DNA of 64,000 nt from Ascarosepion bandense. Its lineage: Eukaryota; Mollusca; Cephalopoda; Sepiida; Sepiidae. Positions 31,791-42,016 of this stretch are shown piece by piece. The stretch is from assembly GCA_037127315.1 (NCBI GenBank), contig JBBBDQ010001026.1, positions 7,802,001 through 7,866,000 of the forward strand, read 5' to 3'. Made by a program: the position numbers and the translations under genes. The notes beneath the pieces are model-generated. The model was not told the DNA's origin. It was given only the letters and a program-made list of their open reading frames with translations, and did no database searches. How positions within the stretch are numbered: position 1 is the first letter of the stretch; every line of letters begins with the position of its first letter.

Positions 31791-32325
31791 AAATAATATA
31801 TTTGCGCATATTAATTATACCATATGTACTTTAATGTACTTTCTTCTATGGTGAATAACATTTTATTTAATGTGTGCTGTTTATTGTGTCTAATAATAGC
31901 TTTTACAGTTTTGAATATTTGCTTTTATAGGATGCTGCATAGTATTTTCTTGTTGTCTTCTAATGTTTCCCTTCAGTTCAGAGTTGGACGTTCAGGATGC
32001 GAGAGATTGTGTTGCAAGTTAGTCCCAGTGTATGTATTTAATGTTGTTTTTAATTATTACTTTAGAGATAAAATCTTCCAGGAGGCATAAGAATTCATAC
32101 TGAAAATTATATTTACATAGTGGGAGGAATTTATACGGCTCGGGTTTGTTGGTAATGATTAATTTAGATATTTTAAACTTATTGCAGTAGATGGTAACTC
32201 TTACGTCTTTATTCGGCGTTTGTATGAATTTTGGACAGTTTATACACATTTTCCAGAACAATACTCAACACCTTATCTGAAAATAAGACATTTATTGTTT
32301 CATTTTAATCAAGCTTGTGTTAATA
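31791..32325. other. No recognised gene
   Basis: An 80-residue frame on the minus strand (32019-32261) contains MCINCPKFIQTPNKDVRV and two CxxC-like positions, but I do not recognise it. It may be part of an unassigned retroelement. Confidence 0.4.
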
Positions 32326-32587
32326 CGAGGCTCATTCAATAAATAAGGTGAATTTTTCGGTATAAGGACTTCTAATACAGATAGAAGCTTACTTTTTTAA
32401 AATTTTTTCCTTTACTTCTTTTTCAAAGGTATTTAATTTTTTTTTTTTTTTTGCAGATTGAAAAAAAAATCTTCGAGAGGTTTGGAGATTAACAAAGATG
32501 GCCGACCAAGAAGTATGCTCCAGGATTGAACAGAGGTGAATTATCAAGTTTTTGGTTGCTGAAGAGTGCAGACCAGTTGAAATGTCA
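32326..32587 (+). mobile_element. Mariner lineage 1, left-end fragment
   Basis: Starts after TA with CGAGGCTCATTCAATAAATA and runs through the 5' UTR into ATGGCCGACCAAGAAGTATG (MADQEVCSRIEQR) before breaking at 32587. A stop replaces codon 14 (GTGAAT in the SVIKF region). Confidence 0.85.
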
Positions 32588-33052
32588 GGTGAATAAAAAA
32601 ACATTCTAACCAGTAGCAACAGATTTAAAGTAAAAAAAAAAAAAATTAACGAGTAAATGGGAAGAAATATAATAATTAATACCTTATTAAAAAGGAGTTT
32701 AAAACTACTCGTATGATCACACTTGTTAACCAACACTTTTCATTGATTAGAAGTACATTTCGATTATGACATTTCGGTATCCTAATTTTTCTACTAAGCA
32801 CAGATTATATTCATCACTCAGACTATTGGGAATATAAATATACATTCAAAGGAAAATGTTCAACACTGACTTACTACTCAGGTCTCATCACACTATAAGG
32901 GCAAACAGCATATGAGTGGTAACTTTTTCGTTTTTAATATACTGTTGGCTCAACGTATTCAGTTGTTTGGATTGAGCACTGAGCTTTTTTTTTTAATAAC
33001 TGTCTACTGGACTAACATGTGCCTCATCTATTTTTGTGTGTGTACATATATA
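32588..33052. other. No recognised gene
   Basis: AT-rich; only low-complexity frames. Confidence 0.55.
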
Positions 33053-33350
33053 TATATTAGTCACCCACATACAACACTGTTTCGCTGTATCACAGTTGAT
33101 CAGTGTGGCTAGACGCATCCACTCGCCTCTGGATCGAAACTCGACCGACTTGGTGTCAGTCGGAGTATCTACTTACTAAGCCATCGACGCATGGTATCAG
33201 AGAAGGGACATTTTAACGTGTTGTATATCAGCAGTGTATGCACACGCAAGTTCCCGAGAGAACTCAATTAAGTTCTGAAGAGTCACGCATATAGCTGAAG
33301 TGGAAACTGTTTTTAAAATTTTCTTCTCCAGAGAGCTCAATCGTAATGAG
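33053..33350 (-). mobile_element. SINE-B, long-form copy
   Basis: Minus strand: 5' segment (CATTACGATTGAGCTCTCTG) near 33345, tRNA-like part with box-B-like AGTTTCGATCC, hammerhead-type motif, then GTGACTAATATATA. Structure equals 26312-26600 but with the ribozyme part kept. Confidence 0.85.
33065..33108 (-). ncRNA. Hammerhead-type motif in SINE-B, perfect stem I
   Basis: Minus strand: stem I CCACA, box CTGATCA (one change, G to C), stem II region AACTGTGATACAGC, GAAA, C, loop AGTGTT, triplet GTA, stem I partner TGTGG. Stem I is 5 bp perfect. The box change probably makes this copy inactive, but its folding parts are the clearest of the family. Confidence 0.7.
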
Positions 33351-33355
33351 AGCAT

Positions 33356-33470
33356 AATATATTACTCATCCCCATACAAGCCTGTTTCGCTGTATCACAG
33401 CTCATCAGTGTGGCGAGACGCATCAACTCGCCTGTGGCCGGGATCGAAACTCGACTGATTTCTGTGTTCG
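33356..33470 (-). mobile_element. SINE-B, 3' part
   Basis: Contains box-B-like GAGTTTCGATCCCGG and the full hammerhead part; truncated in the tRNA-like region. It is in the same orientation as, and 6 bases from, the previous copy. Confidence 0.8.
33370..33413 (-). ncRNA. Hammerhead-type motif in SINE-B, intact core
   Basis: Minus strand: stem I CCACA, CTGATGA, stem II GCTGT/ACAGC, GAAA, C, loop AGGCTT, GTA, then TGGGG. All core boxes are intact; stem I has one mismatch of five. Cleavage would be after GTA (between 33375 and 33374 on the plus numbering). Confidence 0.7.
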
Positions 33471-33569
33471 GGCAATGCATTTATACATATACTTGTATAT
33501 AACATATTTATTTAATCAAAAATTAACTCTTTTAAAATATAATGTTCTGTTCTAAACTTTCAGTCCACA

Positions 33570-33570
<1 letters not shown>

Positions 33571-33644
<74 letters not shown>

Positions 33645-33668
33645 CTATATGTATGTATGTATGCGTGT

Positions 33669-33707
<39 letters not shown>

Positions 33708-33768
33708 TGTATACTGAATGTTTAGAACAGATCATTATAATATTTTAGGAGTTAATTTTTTATTCGTA

Positions 33769-33843
<75 letters not shown>
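33571..33843. repeat. (CTAT)n, (TA)n, (AGAT)n, (GT)n cluster
   Basis: (CTAT)n then (TA)n at 33571-33642, (AGAT)n at 33668-33707, and (CTAT)n (TA)n (GT)n at 33768-33843. CTAT and AGAT runs can pair with each other as hairpins. Confidence 0.95.
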
Positions 33844-33845
<2 letters not shown>

Positions 33846-33920
33846 TTTAGGGAAAAGATTTCACACCCAGTCTTCTAAAATCTTGATAGATATTAAAATT
33901 TTTACATTTTCTTGATTTTG

Positions 33921-34222
33921 ATCGTTGTCGTGCAGTAGATATCGGCTCGGAACGAGAAATCGGGAAACTGTTCGAATTACTGTTGAATTCATTGACTTCA
34001 CTTACGCACAAAATACCCTTGAGAAGGGTATTAATCCGTCTTTTCTCTCCAGTTATGGGTTAAATAATAAGACAGATTGGGTTCTTTAGCCTTGGCGGGA
34101 AACCATTCTAACGCAAAACCAATGGCAACCTACTGCGGGATAATCTTCTGCCTAATCAGTGATGTCTCTTTCAAGACATGATCACACAAAACGTGTTTCA
34201 CGGATGGCACTTAACCGAATAC
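33921..34222 (+). mobile_element. SINE-A, full length
   Basis: From TCGTGCAGTAGATATCGGCT to GGATGGCACTTAACCGA. Box B is damaged (ACTGTTCGAATTACTG). The last ACTG repeats are lost. Confidence 0.85.
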
Positions 34223-34379
34223 CGATAATATAATCAGCTCTGGCCAGGCATCTCGATTTCGGTCACTTTCTCACTGTATTGGTATGGTCTTTTCATGGCA
34301 GCTACACTGACACTGTTTTTCTAGTACCTTTAGCACTACTAAATTAACATCTTGATCCCACCATTTTACTATTAAAATG

Positions 34380-35510
34380 TTAGGACCTTGAATAAGTCCT
34401 CGCTGATTTTTCATGAAAAAGCAATATTTTATTTACGAAAATTAGTAAAAAACATGACACTGAAAATATTATCCATTGCTAGCCACTACCTTTTCCCATC
34501 ATTCTGGCAGCAGTAAATTCCACGTCGAAATAATGACGTCATTTGAGGCTAACCACGAGTTGTCCCATTTTTAAGTCTTCTCATGAAAAATGAAAGTACT
34601 GATCAGTCTGGCAATGTGCCATCGATCGGAACAAATGATAATCTGACGGGACAATGTCTAGTGAATACGGCGGGTGAAGGAGGATTTCCCATTTAAGCAT
34701 TTTCAAGTAGTTTATTGACCGTTTTCCAACGTGTGGCGTAGCTTTGTCGTGTCTCTGCTCCTATAGCGGCTGTTTTATTTTCTTTCAAACCTCGTTCATA
34801 AAGCATCAATTGTTGTAGATAGTAATCGCCTGTGATAGTTTCGGATGATTTGACGAGCTCAAAATAAACTGATACCACAAAATGGAGACCAGAAGATTCG
34901 AAATATAAATATCCGGCTTTGTCGAAGATGTTGATTCGTCTACACTTAGTGTTATAGTAGTGTATCCACTTTTTATCGACAGTCACGATACGATACAATA
35001 AAAAAAAATCTCAACTATTTCTCCGCTGAAGCAGCTGTTCAGACGTGACAAGATGTCATTCGATGTATCTCAGCTTCAACTCGTAGGGTACCCAATGTAC
35101 TTGCTTTTGAATCATTCCTATTGGTTTGAAACATTTTGAAACTGTTGTGTGATCAACTTTTAATGATTCTGCAAGTTCAGCTTGTACCTGACATGAAGTA
35201 ATGAAGTAATTCTTCGACTTCAAAAATTGTCGGTTTTTCAGAGCGTTCTTTATTTTTAACATCAAAATCATTATTTTTGAATCGTCTAAACTAATCTCAC
35301 TATCTTGTTTTCGACAGAGCCCCGTAAAGAATTCTGTGTGTTTTAGCTGAAGATTTTTTTGAGTAAAGTAGTGCAGTAAAATTTCCCGCAAATACACTTT
35401 CTTTGACACGAAATCCGACATTTTTAACGCTATACAACGTTGTTTACACTTCAGCGAAATAGCATCCACTGAATTTAAAAGCGGTCTTATAGGACTTCCT
35501 TATAGATGCG
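34380..35510 (-). mobile_element. Mos1-like mariner (lineage 2)
   Basis: A 1.1 kb element with most of a mariner gene on the minus strand. Ends are uncertain: ATAAGGAAGTCCTATAAG (complement near 35480) and GAATAAGTCCTCG near 34391 look like degraded inverted ends. Confidence 0.75.
34475..35421 (-). pseudogene. Mos1-like mariner transposase, broken
   Basis: Likely start is the Met of MSDFVSKKVYLREILLHYFT at 35421, since Mos1-type enzymes begin in this way. Next QVQAELAESLKVDHTTVSKC (helix-turn-helix) and GMIQKQVHWVPYELKLRYIE (linker), a frameshift near 35000, then RIVTVDKKWIHYYNTKCRR with the first catalytic Asp, and GDYYLQQLMLYERGLKE. The region of the second and third Asp (34475-34690) is present only as frameshifted remnants. 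The enzyme would cut and paste its element at TA; this copy cannot. Confidence 0.85.
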
Positions 35511-35587
35511 TTACCACCTGAAACTATATGCACGAATTTCTGGGAACGCCATCTTTCGAAAAAAGGAAGAATTTATTGAAGGCCATA

Positions 35588-35674
<87 letters not shown>
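35588..35674. repeat. (TA)n(GT)n microsatellite
   Basis: TA with one TTA break, then about 25 GT units. Confidence 0.95.
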
Positions 35675-35676
<2 letters not shown>

Positions 35677-35880
35677 TAAAAAGTGTATGTATATAATTAT
35701 AGATATCAATATATATATTTGTAATTGTTACATATATTATATTATTCATATATTATATATGAGTGGTACTTATTTGAAAGCGCTCAATATCAGTGATAGA
35801 GCTGACATATTCATATGGATAGGTGTCAGTTTTTAAACCTGGATTTCACGCTCTTGCGATCGTCAGACAAAGTGATTAAT
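35632..35880 (-). repeat. Repeat F with hammerhead-like core
   Basis: Homologous to 26643-26812. On the minus strand at 35843-35866: CTGACGA, stem CGC/GCG with loop AAGA, GAAAT. The core boxes fit CTGANGA and GAAA, but no matching NUH and stem I partner were found. Strand is given by the core. Confidence 0.55.
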
Positions 35881-36084
35881 TTTTTTTTAATTGGCTATAT
35901 GTAGGGCTGCGTATATTCGTGTATTTTCGTGGAAGTGGGAGGAAAATATGTCGTCATGACAGACGCAGACATATATACACATTTGTACAGCCATTGACAT
36001 GCGCAAATACACACACACACACACTCGCGTCCGCCTACCAATCTATATCAATATATATATATATTAGGCATTTATCTCTAGAGT

Positions 36085-36362
36085 AGAAAATTTTAATAAC
36101 ATTTACCACTTCTGTGACTTACGCGTTCCTCTTCAGAATTGAATTGAGTTCTTCCGGTGACTGGCGTGTGTATAGACCGCTTATTTATAACACGCTAAAA
36201 TTTCCCTTCTCTGATTCCATGCGCCTATGGCTTAGGGAGTAGGATCTCCGATGCTCACCAAATCGGCCGGGTTCGATCCCGGCTGGATGTAAGTGGATGT
36301 CGAGCCCCACTGATGAGCTGTTATGCTGTGATGCAGCGCAACCGGCTTGTATATGGATGAAT
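36085..36362 (+). mobile_element. SINE-B, long form
   Basis: 5' segment with TTCTTCCGGTGACTGGCGTG, tRNA-like part with a textbook box B (GGGTTCGATCCCGG) and A-box-like TATGGCTTAGGGAGTAGG. The hammerhead region (36305-36356) is altered: 8 extra bases in stem II and GCAAC in place of GAAAC. Ends in GGATGAATAATATATA. Confidence 0.85.
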
Positions 36363-36381
36363 AATATATATATATATATAT

Positions 36382-36560
36382 ATTCATCTGCAGAGAGATC
36401 TGTTTTGCTGTATCACAGCTCATCAGTGCAGTTAGACATCTGATGACGTCTAACCAGGATTTAAACCTGACCGAACTGACATCAGTCGGCGATTCTACTT
36501 CTGAGCTCGGTAGAAGAAAGCAGACTTTTAGTGTGTTATATACAATGTAAACATACGACA
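36382..36560 (-). mobile_element. SINE-B, tail to tail with the previous copy
   Basis: Minus strand copy with box-B-like AGGTTTAAATCCTGG. The two SINE-B elements are separated only by a short TA run. Confidence 0.8.
36388..36431 (-). ncRNA. Hammerhead-type motif in SINE-B, compensated stem I
   Basis: Minus strand: stem I CTGCA, CTGATGA, stem II GCTGT/ACAGC, AAAAC (G to A in GAAA), loop AGATCT, triplet CTC, partner TGCAG. Stem I is perfect but differs from CCACA/TGTGG at 33065 at two pairs, i.e. both sides changed together. Confidence 0.65.
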
Positions 36561-36644
36561 GTAGCTGAGAGTGTTCAAATTGTTCAAATTCATTACTGAA
36601 TGAACGATCCGTAGATGCTTGATATTAATTTAAGCTAAAATCAG

Positions 36645-37387
36645 TTTGCCCACAGTCGATCAAAAACAACAACACGTCGACGATTAAGAACGTTGTTTGC
36701 AATTGTTTCAACGAAACAAGAACGAGTTTTTGCGTAAATACATGACAATGGATGAAACATGGATCCACCACTTAACTCCGGAGTCAAATAGGCAGTCAGC
36801 TGAGTGGACAACAGCAGGTGAAAGCCGTTCAAACCGCCAACTTCACAAACATCAGCAGCAAGGTTCTGGCTTACCTATTTTGAGATGCGCAAGTTATATT
36901 GTTCATCGATTACCTTGAGAACGGAAGAACCATCAATAGTAAATATTATATAGCTTTATTGGTGAGTTTAAATAAAGAAATCGCCCAAACACTGCCACAA
37001 ATTAAGAAGAAAAAAAGGATCTTTCATCGAGACAACGCATCGCATCACAAGTCGATCGTAATGGTGGCAAAACTACGAATTGCACTTTGAATTGTTTACG
37101 CCTCCACCCCATTCTCAAGATATGGCCCCCAGCGACTACTGGCTGTTTGCAGACCTCAAAAGAATGCACTAGGTCGAGAGATTTGTCTTCAAAGAAAAAG
37201 TGATATTGGAAACTGAGGCGTATTTTGAGGTCAAAGTAAAATCTTTCTATAGAGAAAGCATTGAATCGTTAGAAAAACGTTGAAATCAGTGTATGTTCCT
37301 AGAAGGAGACTATGTGTATAAATAAAGTCGAAGTTTGCCTAAAAGTTGTTGTTTTATTAGTTACGCCCGGGATTTATGGAGTGATGT
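36645..37387 (+). pseudogene. Mariner lineage 3, catalytic part
   Basis: 5' truncated. Reads CFKRNKNEF-like residues, then KYMTMDETWIHHLTPESNRQ (first catalytic Asp in the MDETWIHH motif), AGESRSNR, IVHRLPxENGRTINSKYY, FHRDNASHHKSIVMVAKL (second Asp) and, after a stop, PPPSDYWLFADLKR-like residues where the normal SPD has changed. Ends with a terminal repeat like ACGCCCGGGATTTATGGAGT. Frameshifts near 36910 and stops near 37090. Confidence 0.85.
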
Positions 37388-37705
37388 GTTTGATCAAGAT
37401 CTTTGATGGACACAATTTTTTTTAGAATCAATGTACAGAGTTCATAAAAATAAAAGGTAAACATATTTTCGGGTGGTCTTTCGCGCGCTGATTTGACTTT
37501 CTCCAAGACGCTTCACTCAAAATCAATAAAAATCGAGTTCCTGCTAAATAAAGTTTTGGTGCTTTGATAGGCGACAAAAAATTTAACTGACAAACCGGAT
37601 GTAGCAAAAATTATGGATAATATTGCTTTTTGCGATCGTTCATTTTTCCGAAATGCTTATTTGCATTCCAACAAAACTAGCGTTTTTTTTTTGTAACATC
37701 TACCT
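37388..37705. other. No recognised gene
   Basis: Ends in a T-rich run (37684-37692) just before the 5S-like segment. Confidence 0.5.
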
Positions 37706-37829
37706 TACCTACGTAAGGCCACATCTCATTAAATACATCGGTTCTCGTCCGATCACCGAAGTTAAGCAACATCGAGCCTGATCAGTACTTAGATGGGTGA
37801 CCGCTTGGTAATACCAAGTGATGTAAGCT
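37706..37829 (+). rRNA. 5S rRNA-like segment (5S-derived pseudogene or SINE head)
   Basis: Reads like a metazoan 5S rRNA from the GGCCACATCTCATT region, through GGTTCTCGTCCGATCACCGA, AGTTAAGCAACATCGAGCCT (A box), CAGTACTTAGATGGGTGACC (C box) to AATACCAAGTGATGTAAGCT. A few bases are inserted near the 5' end (TACGTAAGGCC). The internal Pol III control region looks well preserved. TATTTT follows at 37831. A SINE-A begins 12 bases later in the same direction. A single dispersed copy like this is more likely a retroposed pseudogene or 5S-type SINE head than a working 5S gene. Confidence 0.8.
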
Positions 37830-37841
37830 CTATTTTGGGTA

Positions 37842-38158
37842 TGCGTTGTGGTGCATTAGATATCGGCTCGGAACGAGAAATCGGGGGTGCGAGTTCGAAT
37901 TCCAACCAATTCCATGATTGCATTCATTGCGCGCAAATACCTTTGGGAAAGTTATTAATCCGTCTCTTCCTTCCAGTTATGGGTTAAATAACAGGACAGA
38001 TTGGGTTCTATAGCCTTGGTTGGCAACCAGTCTAACGCAGAAAGCAATGGCAACTTACTGCTGGATAATCTTCTGCCCAGTCAGTTATGTTTCTTTCGAG
38101 ACATGTTCGCCCAACCGTGTATTACGTATGGCACTTAACTGACTGACCTTATCATACG
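37842..38158 (+). mobile_element. SINE-A, full length
   Basis: Head GCGTTGTGGTGCATTAGATA, box B GAGTTCGAATTCC, full body and TGGCACTTAACTGACTGACC tail. It directly follows the 5S-like segment; no other SINE-A in the window has 5S sequence upstream. The next 300 bases (38159-38456) show nothing recognisable. Confidence 0.9.
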
Positions 38159-38456
38159 CCATAAAATTTCATTTTTTCTACAAGATGCAAAACCCTCCGA
38201 CGTTGCGAGGACAATGCATCCACTTCTTCTTGATTACAACGTTATGGCATCACATTACAGGCTCTAGTAACGCCCGCCGCCGTACTTTCAATTGTACAAA
38301 CATCATTTCCGTTTACTGCCACAATCAGCAAAAAACAATACTTACTTTGCATTTTTTTTAACTTACGCGTCACGGACCGGACACTTCATAATGAAGCTTT
38401 TTGAGTAAATACTTGACCTTACCATTTCAACATAACCACTAAAAACCCCGAGCAAC

Positions 38457-38475
38457 GCCGGGCTATACAACTAGT
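38457..38475 (+). mobile_element. Isolated Helitron 3' terminus
   Basis: CCCGAGCAACGCCGGGCTAT then ACAACTAG, followed by T. Only the terminal hairpin and CTAG remain, placed 14 bases from, and inverted to, the end of the next copy. Confidence 0.65.
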
Positions 38476-38489
38476 CAAAATATATAATA

Positions 38490-39163
38490 CTAGCAGTATA
38501 GCCCGGCGTTGCTCGGGTGTAATGAAAGCTTTAAAACGAATCCATGGTCCTGGAGCTCAGACTCTTTGGACGTTGGCAGAAAGACTAAAAGGCAATAGTT
38601 GTTTTCAGTTAAAGCGAAACCGTAGACTGAAAAAAAATGAATGTAAGTAAGTCAAATTTTGATTTCCTGGTATCGATATCAAATAAGTATTTTTCGTCGT
38701 AAACTGAATTTTGAAGGCTAAATATGTCCTCTGAATAAATGGTATCATGGCTGAGAATAGGAACTACAATTATACCTACTTAGAGCCAAAACCGAAGCAA
38801 AAACTAAAATGAAAGGACTGAAAAAGATACAGATATACAGGCAGATAAACAGACACATACACAAACATCTTGCACTATTGTAAGAACTGCAATCTTGAAA
38901 CTTCTGAATATCGTTTCTTATGTTTTTGTCTATGAGTGTATCAAATTTGATTAAAATTGGACCTCTTCTTCTATAACCCGATTTTTTAGATTATCGATTT
39001 TCGATATTTATCGGGGGTACCTCAATACAAAAACTAGCTAAGAACACTCGCAGACGCTTATAGCACAACTGTGTAAATTTTCAAGAAATTGGTTCAGCCA
39101 TTTCGGAGTCTATAGGTAACGGACACACACACAGAAAAAGTTCCATTTATAAGTAAGTTTAGA
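38490..39163 (-). mobile_element. Non-autonomous Helitron-like element, family 1
   Basis: Plus-strand start CTAGCAGTATAGCCCGGCGT (complement of the CTAG end) and finish GTTTAGA (complement of the TC start). Flanked by A and T as expected for Helitron insertion. No coding capacity. Confidence 0.75.
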
Positions 39164-39426
39164 TTAAGATAGAATAAATATTAAAAAAGCTTAATTGCAA
39201 TGCCTTGCCAGTTTTCAATATTAAACACACACACACACTCACACACACAGAGACGTATTTATGTGTGTGTGTACCTGAAATCCATATCAGTGGTTTACCT
39301 GAATCTTGTGAATGAAATTGGATACATGGTGAGACAGAGCTGTTTAGCTGCAACCGAGTAACAAGTCATTGTGACCAAGGATTCCAGTGTACTGGTTTTG
39401 TCCAAAATGCTGATCAGGACAGATTA

Positions 39427-39429
<3 letters not shown>

Positions 39430-39507
<78 letters not shown>

Positions 39508-40017
39508 TTCTCCCACAGCTTCTCTCCTTCACTCTCTCCTTCTCCCACTCCTTCTATTCCTTTCTCTCTCTCTCTCCTTCTCGCTCTCCCTCTCTTACAC
39601 TTTCTCCCTCTTCTTCTCTCGCTCTTTTTCTTCTCTCAATCACTTCCTTTTTCTTTCCGTCATTCTCTTCCTATCTTTCACTCTGTTTCTCTCCTTCTTT
39701 CTCTCTCTTCTTCACTCTCTTCCTCTCCGCTCTCTGTTTCTTTCTCTTTCTCTGTCTTTCTTTCTCTTTATTTCTCTCTCCTTTACACTCTCCCTCTCCT
39801 TCCCACTCTTTCTCTCTCTCCTTTATTCTTCCCCTCTTATTCATTCTTTTTCTCTCTTTCTCTCTCTCACTCCTTCACTCTTTCCGTCGCCTTCATCCTC
39901 TGTCTGTCACTTTGACTCTCATCTTCACTTATTCCCTCTCTTCTTTCTTTCTCTCTCCTTCACTCCGCCCTCTCCATCACTCTCTTCCTTCTAACTCTCT
40001 CTCTCTCTCTCTTTCCC
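39430..40017. repeat. (CT)n, (CA)n and long pyrimidine tract
   Basis: (CT)n at 39430-39477, (CA)n to 39505, then about 500 bases of irregular CTCTCC/TTTCTC. A long frame across it is a low-complexity artefact. Confidence 0.95.
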
Positions 40018-40215
40018 AGAAACTGTAACTGAGGTTTGCTTCGTATAGTTGCAATATAAACCACAGGTGGGCTTTGTAGATGCTTGGAAACAAAAGTGTC
40101 TGAGCCCGTGACTGTAACAGGGATTGCATAACCACCTTAGCAGAGAAGTGTTCTCGACAAACGTAAGTAGCCAGTTATGTATTGAAAGAGAAAATATATT
40201 TTTGTTGGTATTTCA

Positions 40216-40560
40216 CGTGAGTGAGTGATTGAATGAGTGAGTGTGAGAGTGAGTGAGTGTATGAAAGAGTGAGTGAGTGATTGAATGAGTGAGTGTGAGA
40301 GTGAGTGAGTGTATGAAAGAATGAGTGATGAGTGAGTGAGTGATTGATTGAATGAGTGAGTGTGAGAGTGAGTGAGTGTATGAAAGAGTGAGTGAGTGAT
40401 TGATTGAATGAGTGAGTGTGAGAGTGAGTGAGTGTATGAAAGAGTGAGTGAGTGAGTGATTGATTGAATGAGTGAGTGTGAGAGTGAGTGAGTGTATGAA
40501 AGAGTGAGTGAGTGAGTGATAAAAAGAAAGAAAGAGAGAGAAAGAGTGAGTGAGTGTGTA
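40216..40560. repeat. (GAGT)-based minisatellite, about 55-61 bp units
   Basis: Five to six units of GAATGAGTGAGTGTGAGAGT, GAGTGAGTGTATGAAAGA and a variable number of GAGT and GATT blocks. Confidence 0.9.
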
Positions 40561-41156
40561 TGTGAGGGAGAGAAAACTAGATCGCCACCTAAGAATACTT
40601 GCAATACGAAATGTATAAGCATTACCCTCCCTTCAAGCTGGGATCTGTCAGATCAAATCTGAATAATTATGCTGGTGTATTAAATAACACATTACCAAAA
40701 GTCGTAACCGTCTATGCTAATGTAAGAAGAGAGCATCTCGAGGCGTCTGGGATTTTGACCGCTATTCACTGCAGATGTCACGTCGAATATTAAGACTTTT
40801 CCTTCTCTTGATTTCTTGAGTTAATTGTGTAAAGAGTCTGGTTACGTCTTCCCTCCTATTTCTCTCCTACTTTCCTCATGATTTTCCTTACACGCCTTAA
40901 TACTTCGAAGTCGCTATGCCTTCCCAAGAGACAACCATCGATCTCTCGAGATTCTGATTTTCGGTATGAAACATTTACAATAGAACTTATAATAGAACTT
41001 TCTACAGTTAATTTTGGAATTAGTATATTTTTGTTTATCACATTGACTGTCATGTCACCATATATTGGTGACAAGACATGTCAGTGAACGCTCTCTGTCC
41101 AAATACTCGTCACGGTTATATAAACCTTCCAAGTTGTTTCACACAAATATTAGAGA
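40561..41156. other. No recognised gene
   Basis: Short frames on both strands without motifs. Confidence 0.5.
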
Positions 41157-41165
41157 GACGCTATG

Positions 41166-41233
<68 letters not shown>

Positions 41234-41242
41234 CATAGCGTC
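41157..41242. repeat. (TA)n centred in a palindrome
   Basis: GACGCTATGCTTTTA at 41157-41171 and its exact complement at 41228-41242 flank a (TA)n tract. The whole 86 bases can form one hairpin. Confidence 0.95.
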
Positions 41243-41592
41243 AATCGTTTCACCCCAAGCAAGGCATTCCACTGCCGCTCTTGCGCTTGGGGCTACATAG
41301 GGGAAGGTAAATAGAAAGAGTGGTTAGATATAGGAAATGTCAGAAGGGGGCGGGGTGATAGGTAGTTGGGAGGATGGGAAGAGTGTTTCAAAGGATGGAA
41401 TCCAGTTATTGAGTTAGGAGCTGTCTGTTGACCTTTCATTTGAACACCTGGAGATTGTGGCCGTCGGGGAAGCAGTCATGTGGAAGGGAATTCCACAGTC
41501 GGGAAGTACGAGAAAAGAAGCTGTTGGAGTAGAAGTTGCGGTTGCATTTTATCGGTTTCACTGTAACAGAGAGGGATCTAGTTGCTAATCTA
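41243..41592 (-). pseudogene. LINE-J 3' end
   Basis: Reverse copy starting with the family tail (complement of ATGCCTTGCTTGGGGTGAAA) at the edge of the palindrome and reaching the RTSRLWNSL-type block. Truncated at 41592. Confidence 0.85.
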
Positions 41593-41866
41593 CGGAAGCA
41601 CATTCTCTGGGAGTTTTATATCTGATACAATTATTCTTTGGAGTTTTCCGCAATTTTGTTTTATCAACATCTTAATATTTTTATGCATTATTATGAATAA
41701 TTATATGAAGAAAAACTCAACACGTAATTTAGTTGAATTTCCCTTTGTAAATATCATATTGCTCTGGATAACATCCATTGAGCTCTCTATGTAAATATAA
41801 CACTTAATATTTTATATTAAGTTGATCTTGTTGTGTTGGATTATCCTCGCCGTTTACGGACTGGAC

Positions 41867-41867
<1 letters not shown>

Positions 41868-41960
<93 letters not shown>
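41868..41960. repeat. (CA)n(TA)n microsatellite
   Basis: CA run to 41907, then TA run to 41960. Confidence 0.95.
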
Positions 41961-41963
<3 letters not shown>

Positions 41964-41975
41964 CCTACATTCTAT

Positions 41976-42016
41976 GGCATGACTCGAAGTTTTTCGTAAA
42001 GCAATCATCAGGTGCA
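41976..42016 (-). ncRNA. Hammerhead-type motif, decayed
   Basis: Minus strand: GCAC, CTGATGA, stem II TGCTTTAC-like, GAAAAAC (two extra A), loop TTCGA, triplet GTC, ATGCC. Three stem I pairs remain. Related to the motif after the Penelope endonuclease (AAACTTCGAAGTC at 46582). Confidence 0.5.

Noticed and set aside
32019..32261. 80-residue frame with CxxC-like positions
   Set aside because: Could be part of a retroelement, but I cannot match it to a family by eye.
37842..37910. SINE heads as real tRNA genes
   Set aside because: Box-like sequences occur, but no complete cloverleaf with anticodon arm, and the same head is attached to the SINE body at every site.
39371..39994. 207-residue open frame
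   Set aside because: Entirely encoded by (CT)n, (CA)n and pyrimidine tracts; only Ser, Leu, Phe and His runs.
40137..40622. 161-residue open frame on the minus strand
   Set aside because: Encoded by the GAGT minisatellite; His-Ser-Leu-Thr repeats only.
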